Shown here: positions 12,767-27,842 of the stretch, piece by piece
Layout: every line of letters starts with the position of its first letter
Numbering within the stretch: position 1 is the stretch's first letter
NCBI RefSeq assembly: GCF_000003605.2
Contig: NW_003156237.1
Location: forward strand, 245,620-274,154
DNA length: 28,535 bases
Source: Saccoglossus kowalevskii
Taxonomy: Eukaryota > Hemichordata > Enteropneusta > Harrimaniidae
Reading direction: 5' to 3'
Program-made: the position numbers and the translations under genes
Notes under the pieces: generated by a model
Told to the model about the DNA's origin: nothing
What the model saw: the letters and a program-made list of their open reading frames with translations, nothing else
Database searches by the model: none

Positions 12767-14932
12767 ATTCACAGCCATATGAGCTTGGTAATCCTTAAGA
12801 AAAAAAATCACTGGTTATTTAGGTATATTTATTTCAATGTTTTGGTGATGGTGCGTCACTACAACTCAAATTGTAAAGATTAGAAATGAAGTGGTGTAAC
12901 AAGTTGCCATTTTGCTGATTTGTTGTACTTGCGAGCTGTAAACCCAAAGTAAATGTGGAAACTAGCCTTCACTGATAAAAAAAAAAGTATATGCAGATTG
13001 AATAAAGCCCTCAAACAAGAACTCTTCTGGGATATTAAGTCTGATGAAACATGCAAGTGAATTGCCCCTGATGTAGGAGGAACATTTTGTTGTGGGTAGA
13101 GTAAAAGGTCTTTATAAGATGCATATTTTGTCAACTTTATATTTTAAACTTCTCAAAGTGCAAACCCACTTGCTTTGATACTTGGTATATATGTGCCTAG
13201 AAATTCTCAGATTAGTAAATTTTGTGTTGAAACCTTAAATTCTCTATTTTGATTAATGTTGTTGTAAAATGACTTCTTGAGATTGTCTATTCCAATTGCT
13301 TATTTTATATGTAGAAAACTTAGGTTGAGCTCTCAGATTGTTGACCTCTTAAATTATGACAATTCTCTAAATTCAGTGAATTTTTTTTTATTTTAGTAAA
13401 ATGTGCTATTTTCTACTGTGTATAATGTATACAATGGAGCTATATTAGTTGACAGGCTGCTTGTTTAGCATTTGTGTAATGAAATTGTGGCCGGTTCACC
13501 CTATTATCAGTGTCAAAATGATTCGTTGCTTGGAAGCAAACTGTTATTCGTATAGTTTTGTAGTCTAGAAAAAAAACAAATTCAACCTAACTACATGCCT
13601 GAACAAGCAAATGAACATGTTGCATGTCTTCAGAACTACACTGGTAGCCCAAAATTAATTTTGCCTTGGGGTCAAATTTCTCGGTAATGAAAAAATATCA
13701 AAATTCAAATAGTAACTTCGTGCACATACTCAAGCTTTGTATTCCAAAATTTGTGGGAGATTCATTTTTGGTGCGAAGCTAACACTGGAAATTAGACATG
13801 CACGCACAAAAGTGATTTTAAGGGCAATCCTAGTGGAGTGGATCGCCAAAACCTTACATGTGGCCGCAGATAGTTTCATCTTTATGGTTAAGTTCAAAAT
13901 GGCTGACTCGTGGTCTTTTTGTTACGAAGAATGCAGTTCCTGATTTACATTTTGGACGATCCTGGACCTATTTACTGTAAACACACGAATTATTCAATGG
14001 GTTTTAATTTTGTCAATTGGTAAAGTCTTCTAAATTAAATCTATGTGAACATGTCAAATAGCAATAAAACTCTTGTTTCTTCAATAAATTTGTGGAAATT
14101 AAAACGTGAATATGCTCAAAAAAGTAAAATTAAATGTCTATGAAAATGAATGGATTTACCATATTTCAAATTTTGTGTGTCCAACACGTCTGACAAAAGC
14201 ATATACATTTTCGTCACCATCCAAATGGCTGACTGGCGGCCATCTTGTTTAAATTAATACATAGCCATATATCTTGTACATCACTTATCCTGCCAGCTCC
14301 ATGTACTTTTACATTGACTTGACTAGATAAACAAAATTTCATACATTTTGCCCCTTTGATTGAACCAAGGACTATATCACCGAAAATTCCTTGTTTTGAA
14401 CAGTTTTTAAAACTGATATGCATGTATTGTTTCAGTGCTTTTTCTCCTAAAACTGAATAACATCTAGAATTTTTAAAAATTTCTGTGTTCAATGACGGTT
14501 TACTTTTCAAATGTGTGTATTTCTTGAATATACTATGTAAGAAGATTAAAGGTTTATGTAAATTCTAGTGGGCAGAATTATTCAGTATTTAGTTGAAATA
14601 GAAACCTGTTCACTATGCAAACTAATTAACGCCTCCAGTTGAAAGAATAATGGCTGTGACATGTGCGCGAGTAATCGTAAATTTGGCGTACAATCAGTAA
14701 TTTGTGTAGTTGTCGGAGGTGTTTATTGTAGGCTGATTAGTAATGTTTTGAACGCCTTGTTGTAAATCCATTGTATACAAGTTGGGACGTTTAAGGGCAA
14801 GGCCAAGATTTGTCTGAATTCAAAGTTTGTAAAATTAGATCAACAATTATAATCTAACCCTGAAGTAGGGTTGCCCCCCCCCCCTTCCCCAACATCTCTC
14901 AATAGTTGCACTCGGTTCACATGAGGTCGCTT
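12767..14932. other. Gene-free interval
   Basis: No supported exon. Two stretches share a short phrase (AAATGGCTGACT, near 13898 and 14222), which may reflect an old dispersed repeat. Homopolymer runs of A, T and C (for example poly-C at about 14873-14884) are scattered. Open frames such as 14214-14510 minus have no recognisable features. Confidence 0.4.
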
Positions 14933-15232
14933 TTAACTACCGTTTAGATACAATCTACTGATTGCATATACTAAATAATGCCATGAACTCCGGCGCACAG
15001 GAATTGTCTGCCACGTTACAACATAATCGTCACAGCTTTGGCAGGGCACATTCATCTTCATCCACAAAATCGGATTCACCTTTGATCTATACCACAATCC
15101 TTCGCATCTGATCTTATATGGTTCTTGTATGTGAACCAATGTGACGGTCACCGTCGTCTTGCAATCAACCATGATTTGAACAGTATTTGTGGATTTAAAA
15201 AATGTTGACTTATTTAAATCATTGACTGCCAT
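14933..15232 (-). CDS. Unrecognised protein-like open frame
   Basis: An ATG-initiated 99-codon frame on the minus strand is richer in G and C and in mixed codons than its surroundings. Its middle (IMVDCKTTVTVTLVHIQEPY, KIRCEGLWYRSKVNPILWMK, MNVPCQSCDDYVVTWQTIPV) has four cysteines, several tryptophans and alternating beta-like hydrophobics. That suggests an extracellular domain rather than noise. I do not recognise the family. There is no signal peptide and no convincing acceptor, so it may be a partial exon. Two other protein-like stretches lie on the same strand at 16041-16344 and 19104-19345. Confidence 0.25.
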   Translation of the reverse strand: MAVNDLNKSTFFKSTNTVQIMVDCKTTVTVTLVHIQEPYKIRCEGLWYRSKVNPILWMKMNVPCQSCDDYVVTWQTIPVRRSSWHYLVYAISRLYLNGS

Positions 15233-16037
15233 CTCTGACTAGTGGACTGAAGTCATGTACATGACTCGTGGAAAACATCGACTGTTTTTTATTATTTAGT
15301 GTAATTTTATCTGACAATAACTTTTTGAGCATTTTAATACAAATAACGTTTTTTTTTTTCAAGCATAAGACGTACATGTATTTATTTAAAAAACACACAA
15401 AGTTAGGCGTACATATAACTAGATTCAGAATGCATGTGCATTAGAGATTATCAGTATTTTCCCTGAACAGAAACTGCAAGTTGCTGTCAAAAATAGGTTT
15501 TACATTATGAAAAATCATTTTGTTTTGGAATGTTCGCTCCGCTGTAAACAAAGATGAAACAGTGGAGCTGTTCATATTACTGACTTTAATATCATCCTTC
15601 AGTAACTAAAACACACGACCATGTACATTTTGAGTGAATTGTTAATCTTTACTTTTGGACACACAAACGGGAGGTGTCACACCGATTACCCCCCCCCCCC
15701 CTGTATATGCGTGTCTGTCAAATTTTGTTGCACCAATATATAGACCACTGGGCAAGGCTGTAGAAAGCCAAAATCAGTTGGTCGGGCCATCTATCGTAGG
15801 CCAGAGGCGTATGATGACGTGGGCCGAAGGACAGAAGTGGCCAGTACGGTTCCTACGGCCTTGCTGGGTGGGTTGGAATGCAATGTAGTGCACAGATACA
15901 ATTTTGTTACTAACTAATCTGTGCATAGTATTAATATACTTTGTACAACAATCTGTTTTAACATGCTCCTCCTATATGTCACACACTGTACCTTAGTGCA
16001 CTTGAATACTGAATCTTGAAAATTGTCACGTGAACCT
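15233..16037. other. Gene-free interval
   Basis: Nothing recognised on either strand. It contains a poly-T run near 15350 and a poly-C run near 15690-15701. Confidence 0.4.
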
Positions 16038-16040
16038 TGC

Positions 16041-16344
16041 TTAATAAATTCTCTCTACAACAATACTAGCGTCTCCACAATTGTTATTATACAATTTTAC
16101 AAGTTCAATAACTTCAGCAGGTATATCGCGTATTCAGTCTATAGGATTAGAATTTACCGTTTTTACCTTGCCCGTACCATCAAAGATGGAAGGGAAAGGT
16201 ATATTAAGGGAAAGATTTTGTCCGGCGTTGTTGTCGTCGTTAATAATTGTTATTGTGTGCATGATAACTTTACTAATTCTATTCCAAACTTGGTCACCTT
16301 GTTCATCAGTATAAAGTCTTCCCTGAGTTTGAACAACAGATGTT
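16041..16344 (-). pseudogene. Unrecognised protein-like minus-strand stretch with one in-frame stop
   Basis: On the minus strand, CATACAG at 16345-16351 is a good acceptor. It is followed by TSVVQTQGRLYTDEQGDQVW, NRISKVIMHTITIINDDNNA and LNIPFPSIFDGTGK, then AAG|GTAAAA at 16167, a possible donor. Read through that donor, the same frame continues to a TGA (16134-16136). After the TGA it gives IPAEVIELVKLYNNNCGDAS and IVVERIY before TAA at 16041-16043. Either this is an exon of 178 bases (16167-16344, phase 2 to phase 0), or an older coding region broken by the TGA. The part after the TGA is weakly reminiscent of helix-turn-helix N-termini of transposon proteins. I cannot name it. Confidence 0.3.
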
Positions 16345-17600
16345 CTGTATGAAAATATGCAAAAATTGAGAAAAACTGATAAAATATTTCGACTGTTTCT
16401 ACTTGACTGATCACTGGTGATACACATCAAAGGTCACTGATCTCAGTGGAAATATGCATTGTTGTATGTGTTCAATGAAGCAAATGATTTATCTTGTAAT
16501 AATATCCTTGGTAATGTATCTCAGAATCCCTTACTGGGTTTCAAAACCAACTCATGGAGAGATTGCACAGTCTGATACACATTTGCAAACCTACCAATAA
16601 ATCTTTACAGAAAACAAGATGTCAGAAAATCAATATAAGCACTCCTATGAACTGGGTGCCAAACTTTGATCAAGATCTGAAGCTAATAGAAAATCTGTTT
16701 AGTTCAAAGTTATCAAATAAAAAACATNNNNNNNNNNNNNNNNNNNNNNNNNNNNNNNNNNNNNNNNNNNNNNNNNNNNNNNNNNNNNNNNNNNNNNNNN
16801 NNNNNNNNNNNNNNNNNNNNNNNNNNNNNNNNNNNNNNNNNNNNNNNNNNNNNNNNNNNNNNNNNNNNNNNNNNNNNNNNTTTGCATACAAAGCAGAGCT
16901 TGCAACATGATAGCTATTCATAAAGGGTGTTTTTTTTTTTTTACTTTTCATATAATACAGTAGTCACACAATGAGGCAGTTCATATTTGTCTCAGTGAAT
17001 CATTAATTTTTGACAGACACCTGTACAAAATACTTGGACAAAAGCCAGCTAAGATTTTCTGTTATCTTGCATGTTTTATGAATCTATTCACGTCTAAATG
17101 CAGCACTTTTTTTTTTGCAATGAGGCATTTGTTTTTATACTAAAATATCTGAATTACTTTGAATAAAGCTGGAAATTATGTCCCTTAAAATAATTAAACA
17201 AATAAGGCACAAATGTTTTTGTAAGATATTTACATCTTTAAAGGACATTCGGTAGACTGATTCCCCACTGTTAGTTCAACCCCAACACTTTTTTGTATTC
17301 AAAATTAATTATGACAATGTATATTTATATTGAAACAAACTATGTTAAAGGGAATTATATTATATAACAAAGGGCAAGGTCACCAGAGTTCAACTATGTT
17401 TTACCATTCAGTATTATAGAGGTCTCACAGAAATGATTCACAACTATTTCTCGCCTATCATAGCAATAAAGCTATATCTCTTGGCGGGTGCAAGAATTGT
17501 AAATGATTGAGCTCTCGGACAAACCTTGACCCCAAATTTGAAATAAATTTTAGAATAACCTCAACTAATAGTAGGTTAGAGTGAAAGCGCCACCAACGTA
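16345..17600. other. Gene-free interval containing an assembly gap
   Basis: No exon is recognised. Open frames drawn across the N run are artefacts. Confidence 0.4.
16728..16880. other. Assembly gap (153 N)
   Basis: The run of N spans exactly these positions. Flanks are AT-rich and do not look coding, so no gene call depends on the missing bases. Confidence 0.99.
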
Positions 17601-18198
17601 GGAGGCCTTGATAGGGCTTTTTAACTCGTCAGTTTCAAAGCACTTTGAAAAAATGGAGGCCCGAAACCCCTTTAACGAATAGAATGAATACTCAATCGAA
17701 AGATGAAATTTCTTTCTGTAGATTCTGCAGTGAAAGAAAATAGACTCAAATTAAGGAATACCAATATTGATAAAGCAAATGGGGTTTCGAGTGGAGTTAG
17801 GATAAACTATTTGAACTCTGCTTGCAGGCATGGCACATTCAAAACAAAGATGACAAGAAAGTTATTCCCTGAAAGTTTTCACAGCTTGATGTATTTGCAG
17901 CAGTCCAATATTACCCTTCTGGCTTCATACAAGCATTTTGTTATGAGGCTGTAACACTGCTGTGACAGTTGCAGCATCAGAGAAGGTTGTTATTACACAA
18001 AGTGAAAATGTAGGAAAAAAGTATTTGTACACAGATTTTCTACAAGATGTGGAAGAAAGTGATTTTGAGCTACATCTTGCAAAAATTCTTATGTTCAGCA
18101 CATGCTGTTATGAGTTTGTTAATAATGGGAATACAATTTCAAATAGCAGACAAAATGAGTGAATGTTTGTGGTATTTTAAGTCTATATGAGTAAAAAT

Positions 18199-18273
18199 GA
18201 TGTTCCTCAGAGGTCAATACTGTGGCCATTGTCGTTTCCCCTATTCATTCGTGACATGCAGTTTCCCAAACTC
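18199..18273 (+). pseudogene. Degenerate LINE reverse transcriptase motif
   Basis: Frame from 18199 reads DVPQRSILWPLSFPLFIRDM then QFPKL. This matches the reverse transcriptase block VPQGS.LGPLLF.LFINDM of non-LTR retrotransposons with several substitutions (Gly to Arg, Gly to Trp, Asn to Arg). The frame is preceded by SKN and closes shortly after at PAR with TAG, before any YADD box. No ORF-length protein remains. The frames just upstream (17703-18162) are not recognisably reverse transcriptase. Confidence 0.55.
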
Positions 18274-19103
18274 CCAGCACGATAGTAATTTTGCTTATCA
18301 GGCGAGATATAATTAGGCGATGGTTAGAAGAGCATATTTGGTAAGTAAAACAGTCTTTCATGTAGTAGATTTTCAGTGGCCAAAAAAGAGCTTGTTAAAA
18401 AACAGTACTTGTATACATTATAAGCAGTGATCACACCGATGCCAATGTGAATTGCGTAACATGCTAAAAATCTATTGTGTTGATATATTTTAGCTCTACT
18501 AGAAGATGAGAAACAGTTCCAAGTGAAAAAGACTGCAAATGAAACGTAAAACAGCTTTTTGCTGAAGTGTTTAGTTTATTTATAAAATGGTGTGGACTAA
18601 TCCTACGCCAAATTAGGATACTAGTACTCAGTTTTTACAGTCAGAAATCTTATTTTACGTTTGTTAGTTTTATGTTCACGAGAGTAAAAGAGCAAAATCT
18701 GACAAACACAGTTCGTATAGTCTTCATTTATTTGGTTGATTGTTGATATGTTCTTCAAATGGCTGAAAAGACAACGAATATTTTCAGTTTACAACATCGT
18801 TTTCAGTTATGTTTTTTTCTAAATAACTTATTATTGTCAGTTTTATAAAATCAAAACCTCGCGTTTACCCAAATCAACATAAACTTAAGACTGGTAGAGC
18901 CTCTCTTGAGTAAATACGTGATCAATTCAAAGGGAAATCAAGGGTATGTAATGAGGCATAAAGATGGCAGCCAAAATTAATATGTTGATTCAATCTAAGC
19001 ATTTTTGTATCGTGGGGTGGTGTTCTGCGAAATGTGCCACTTGCGACATTCTGGGGGTAAAACTGGTTTACATCTTGAATGAAGACTGTTATTCGTCTCA
19101 TAC
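18274..19103. other. Gene-free interval
   Basis: Nothing recognised. It may include further decayed LINE sequence next to the reverse transcriptase remnant. Confidence 0.35.
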
Positions 19104-19345
19104 CATGTCGGTGTCCAGAGTGGCATCCCGCAATTGACTCTCGAGCTGAACGTATAGATTGAAATGCATTGTGTATATTGCGCTCATACGCTCAATCTGT
19201 TGAACTCGACTAAGTAATAATTGCAATGTTGGCAGAGAAAGCAAACTAATACTTTGACCTTTCAGTCGGGTTATCGACAGTTCATTTCTGGGAAAATAAT
19301 TGTTATCGTTGTACATTTCATAGACAATCGTCAGTAAATGCCTCA
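19104..19345 (-). CDS. Candidate internal exon of an unrecognised protein
   Basis: On the minus strand an acceptor (CCTATATTAG, ending at 19346) is followed by 242 open bases and a GTATGA donor after an ATG codon at 19104-19106. The exon would run phase 1 to phase 0 and give 80 residues. They include RHLLTIVYEMYNDNNYFPRN, LSLPTLQLLLSRVQQIERMS and YTMHFNLYVQLESQLRDATL. The last two thirds are strongly amphipathic and leucine-rich, suggesting two long helices. I do not recognise the family; a helical signalling protein is only one option. No ATG start exists in this frame before the helices, so it is not a complete gene. Confidence 0.3.
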
Positions 19346-19548
19346 CTAATATAGGAAGTAATCACACTGATCTCATTACCAAATACATTAGCTACAAGCA
19401 TATGTAGTCTTGAAACTAATTAAATATGGAAGTACGATAAAATGGTAAGAATCGACTAAATCAACATGTTATCGTAATTACTTTTTTACGAAACAAAGAC
19501 GTCTTTGATTAACGACAATAATGGAATGTCTAGTTCACATGACGTTGG

Positions 19549-19562
19549 CATTGACGTCAATG
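19549..19562. promoter_or_regulatory. Perfect 14-bp palindrome holding a full CRE
   Basis: CATTGACGTCAATG is its own reverse complement and contains TGACGTCA (19552-19559), the full-site element bound by CREB/ATF bZIP dimers. A second half site (TGACGT, 19540-19545) lies just upstream. The pair GTCTAGT / ACTAGAC (19528-19534 and 19567-19573) brackets the site. No promoter is recognised beside it, so function is unproven. Confidence 0.5.
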
Positions 19563-20471
19563 ACAGACTAGACTAATGAAAAACTGTACTTTACAGATTG
19601 AATTGTTTGTCAAATATAAAATTGGCATGTGTTTTCATGTCTTCGGTACAACTATTACATTCGCCCTGGTAGAACATACTGCAGAATACACGTTTCGCAT
19701 TCACAGGTGTACCACTGGACAACATGTTTGACAACAGAACTTTGCAGTACAACTCAAATTCTTAAAAATTTTATATCGTACATATATCATTGTCACGTGA
19801 TGGTTACGCGTCATGGTGACATAACTATGTGGTAAAATAACGTACATCGGTATACATCCTTCCGTACGAAACTAATTTGTACTGGCGCGATTTCAACCTA
19901 TGAAATTATCGTTGTGAATACGCGTAGATTTGTTTGTGATTAATTTGTCGTGTATGCGGAGTTATCGATGCGTTAATCTCCGATACAATGCTGTTTTGTT
20001 CACAAAATATGAATTAATTTGACAGCCACCATTCTGAAAATTCATTCAAATTTACCAGGTCACTCAAATCCAAACTTGTTGGGCGCACTATAATATATAA
20101 AATATAATAACGTTTTGATTTCTCGGTGACCTGAAGAAGATCCTGTATGTAACGGTCTAGTTCATAGTTTTCGTGAAAATTCGAAATTCAAAGTTTCCCA
20201 TGAATTTAGACGGTTCGTGCTCGATGCATGCAATGCTTCCGTTGCTGTCTGAAAAGGCACCAGTTTACTCTTCGGAGATATTTTTTTATTCTTCAAGGTT
20301 GATATCCGTCTTTTTGGGGAAGTCTGATTTTTCGAGTTCCTTGAGCTAAATGTCGTTACTCTATTCGTAACAATATATCAATAAACAACTTCAATTATTT
20401 TGTCTTATTCCCAAATCGCGTTTCTATGATTATTTAGTGGTTGGTCAGAACACTAAGCCCCAAATGGCGGG

Positions 20472-20507
20472 TACCATATTCTAGTTACCATACCATATTC
20501 TAGTTAC
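20472..20507 (+). repeat. 17-bp perfect direct repeat, period 19
   Basis: TACCATATTCTAGTTAC occurs at 20472-20488 and again at 20491-20507, separated by CA. It looks like a local slippage duplication. Confidence 0.9.
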
Positions 20508-21350
20508 ATTACACAGTTAACAATGGATAACATGTCTTCGAATATGTGGAATCAAATCTCAATAAGTTTTGTATATAAAGCTAACGATGCATGAACCGGA
20601 ACAATATTTGTAGCGATTACGTACTTTGAAAAAATCATTGAGAAATAACCTGCCACACCCCATCAGAATAACCATATTGTCATGCTCAAACGCCCGAACA
20701 CGTGATTTTTCGCATTTGTTTAGTGAAGTGAAATTAGATTCAGGGTTCTGGTCGTAGAATCGGTAAGCATTATGTGCTAAAACAGCTGCAGATCACAATG
20801 CTCGATTATCACGTGCTTTGATTAGAAGTACGACTGTGAGAAGTCTCAGTGTCTCACCACATGAGAACATGGGAACTGTAATAAACTGTACGTCTAGCCT
20901 GTATGGAAGGGGTATCTGCTGATATTTAATGTATAAAAATAGAGGAGATGATCCCAGATTTTGCGTTAATGTAATGTATCAATGATGAAACACGGCTTTT
21001 ATTTTACATATGTAAAGACAACACTTGCACTATTTATCACTAATTATTGTGCTTTTGTGCAACTCAATGATGTAATGTTAAATGTAATACTGGACGAAGA
21101 ACAACACGTTTAAAATTTCCTTGTTCTACTGACAATAGAATGTGATGATTATCATCCGGGACTTTCAGACGTAGTGCTCGACTCAAGAATTTATTCGTCC
21201 ATGCAATATGTGAAAGAAGTACAAAACATGATCTTTCGGATACAATCCTTGAATATTGACCATTATTTATTATTTTGTGTAGTCTCTGTCCTAAAAATTT
21301 GTCTTACTTTGAATATATGTTTTCTTTACTCTCCTTGACAACCATCTTTG

Positions 21351-21380
21351 TCTAAATATGTTCATATTTAGAACATATTT
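21351..21380. repeat. Two overlapping, mutually exclusive hairpins
   Basis: TCTAAATAT (21351-21359) pairs with ATATTTAGA (21364-21372). AAATATGTTC (21354-21363) pairs with GAACATATTT (21371-21380). Both are perfect and share bases, so only one can form at a time. Confidence 0.8.
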
Positions 21381-21757
21381 GTTGCTTTTAACAAAGCATC
21401 CGTCTATAGATTTGACAAGTTATTGTTCAGGTTTGTACTGTTATCTATAGGTACGTGCGTAAGTATCCCACCCAAGCAAGGTGCGGATATAGAGGCTATT
21501 CTCATGTAATATTTTATTACTAGCATATTCTATTTCTAATACACCATCTGACTAATATCACACTTTTCACCTAGCACTCTGTGGTCAAACAATCACGCAC
21601 AATTCATTGAAACGTCTGTAACACACTTTCAGATTGTCCCAATCAAATGTCTATAGTTAGTTAGCTGCGTTTGTTCATTAAAAGATGTAGCAGACAAATA
21701 AATGCAGGTCCATTAACCCCCTACTGTCGATAACATTGAACGACCTTTCAATAACAT

Positions 21758-21812
21758 CTTATATGGAACAAACTATGCAAGAATGTTCTAAACACAATGT
21801 GTTCCATATAAG
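21758..21812. repeat. 13-bp perfect inverted repeat, 29-base loop
   Basis: CTTATATGGAACA (21758-21770) and TGTTCCATATAAG (21800-21812) are exact reverse complements. No coding sequence or transposase is associated. Confidence 0.85.
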
Positions 21813-23535
21813 TCGATGAACAACGAAACCATTTTGAACAATTTTGTGTATATTATCATATATTTCAATACCAACATTACTGCGACTTAAAATCCGCTTA
21901 GGGTTTTACTCCGTCTAAATTAAAATCTCTCAACGTATACATGTGTGCTGGCAATTATATTTTAAATTAGTTGAAGTCGATTGAACGCATCGCCTGTCAG
22001 CATGATTAATGTGTACAATATCGTGAGGAGGCTAGTTTGATATTTCTAGTAAAACGTTAAACTGCGCTGGTTTACGCCTTTCTCTGCTAAACGTATATTT
22101 AAAAAAAAAATTATATATGCCAATGAATTTATTAAAATATATTATCATATATTCCCAATGATTACATTTCATTAAAAGGGATATAATATTTCATTCTGTT
22201 TTAGAGAAATGCTCTGAACATGAATTATAAGTTATGTATGACACATTGTTTCAATGTGCTGCGGGACAAATGCAGAATATTTGGATCAATTTAGACTGGT
22301 ATTAAGTTTCCGTTGAGTAATTTATTTAAGATATTGTAAAACTGTTTTGAAATAAAATAAACTTTCAACACGTCGAGTCTGGATATACGCATGTGAATGT
22401 ATGTATGAATGTGGATACAAGGTTATAGACTAAAGTTGTATATATAGTGCACTAATTTGCAGTCTTCATTCAACTACCTCTGCAAACTTGTGAAGCGTGG
22501 AACATGTAGTAATGTTGAATCAAGATATAAGATTTATCATGTAAACGCATTTATTTCCCTCCCATGGCTGTGAGCGATGACATTCATAATAACATTCATT
22601 GGGATTTTGATGTACGGTTATAAGAATAGCTGACCGATTACTGCGACTATAACGACTGATAGTTTTGCAGCATCATGCAAAATCTCTTATGTGACATTCA
22701 TGGGTTTATGAAATGTTCCTACATTTTAAAAGTTGATATACATGTCATGCGTGAAGAAAATCTATATCTTGATATATATATATAATAATATATATATCTT
22801 GAAAGTACAAATAGTTCCCGTTAATAAATGATGCACACTATTCCCTCTTTTGAGGCAATTTGAACTGGCGCAGTATTATGAAGACATGCATGTATAGCGA
22901 ACTAACCGTGTCCCAAAACAATTGAAATGCTGATGAAGGGCTTTTTGGTTCTGAAAAAAAAAAACTCGTGCGTTTTTGAAACGCCACACGACTCCGAGTT
23001 TCACATTAATGAATTCCTTTTGGTTCCATTCGTATGTACCCGACATCAAAAGTGTACTAAAATGAATAACATTGAATTTCTTTAGTCAAAAATGTACCTA
23101 TCCCTGGGCAATTGGCCAGGGTACGAATGTGTCTCATTTCCCAATATGACTACTTAATTGCATCTTTTTCAAAAGTTCTCCATCAAATAGACACCCAACA
23201 GAGTGTCACACAATTAAATTCGGGTATCGTTTCATGTCTTTTTTGGAGAGGTTTTGATAATAAATTATATCATACGACACGCGAATTGCCACAGGGAAAA
23301 TAATTTCAACGTCAATTGTAGTTTGAAAACAAACGTCAGTATTTTCTATGGACAATTTTATCTATTAGAAAATTTAATTCAATCTACTGTATGAACGTAT
23401 TGTTGTAGATGAGGTGAATCGTATAGAAATGTTACATTGAGACGTCAGCATGTATTTACCAAAGCATCGACATTCTTGCACACCACAGGTTTTCCTCCCA
23501 TTATTCCTGCGTTTGTGCATACTGTGACATGCAGC

Positions 23536-23542
23536 TATATAA
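23536..23542 (+). promoter_or_regulatory. TATA box of the CCP-GH9 gene
   Basis: TATATAA lies 84 bases before the start codon at 23620. This predicts transcription start near 23565-23572 and a 5' UTR of about 50 bases. A TATA box fits a tissue-restricted, strongly induced secreted enzyme better than a housekeeping gene. Confidence 0.6.
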
Positions 23543-23619
23543 CAGCACGGTTAACACAAAGCCCGTAGTGCTGTGTTCCGTAACATCAGTACCACTTTTT
23601 ATAAACTTGGAAGTTAGAC

Positions 23620-27842
<4,223 letters not shown>

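Larger units (their letters stand above)
19346..23530. other. Long interval upstream of the CCP-GH9 gene
   Basis: No gene is recognised in about 4.2 kb. It carries a palindromic CRE (19549-19562), a 17-bp direct repeat (20472-20507), overlapping hairpins (21351-21380), a 13-bp inverted repeat (21758-21812) and an AT dinucleotide hairpin (about 22771-22798). Confidence 0.4.

Noticed and set aside
16554-16951. Open frames crossing the N run
   Set aside because: They exist only because N codons are read through, and the flanking residues show no family.
22771-22798. AT dinucleotide hairpin
   Set aside because: A simple TA microsatellite forms hairpins trivially; no further significance.
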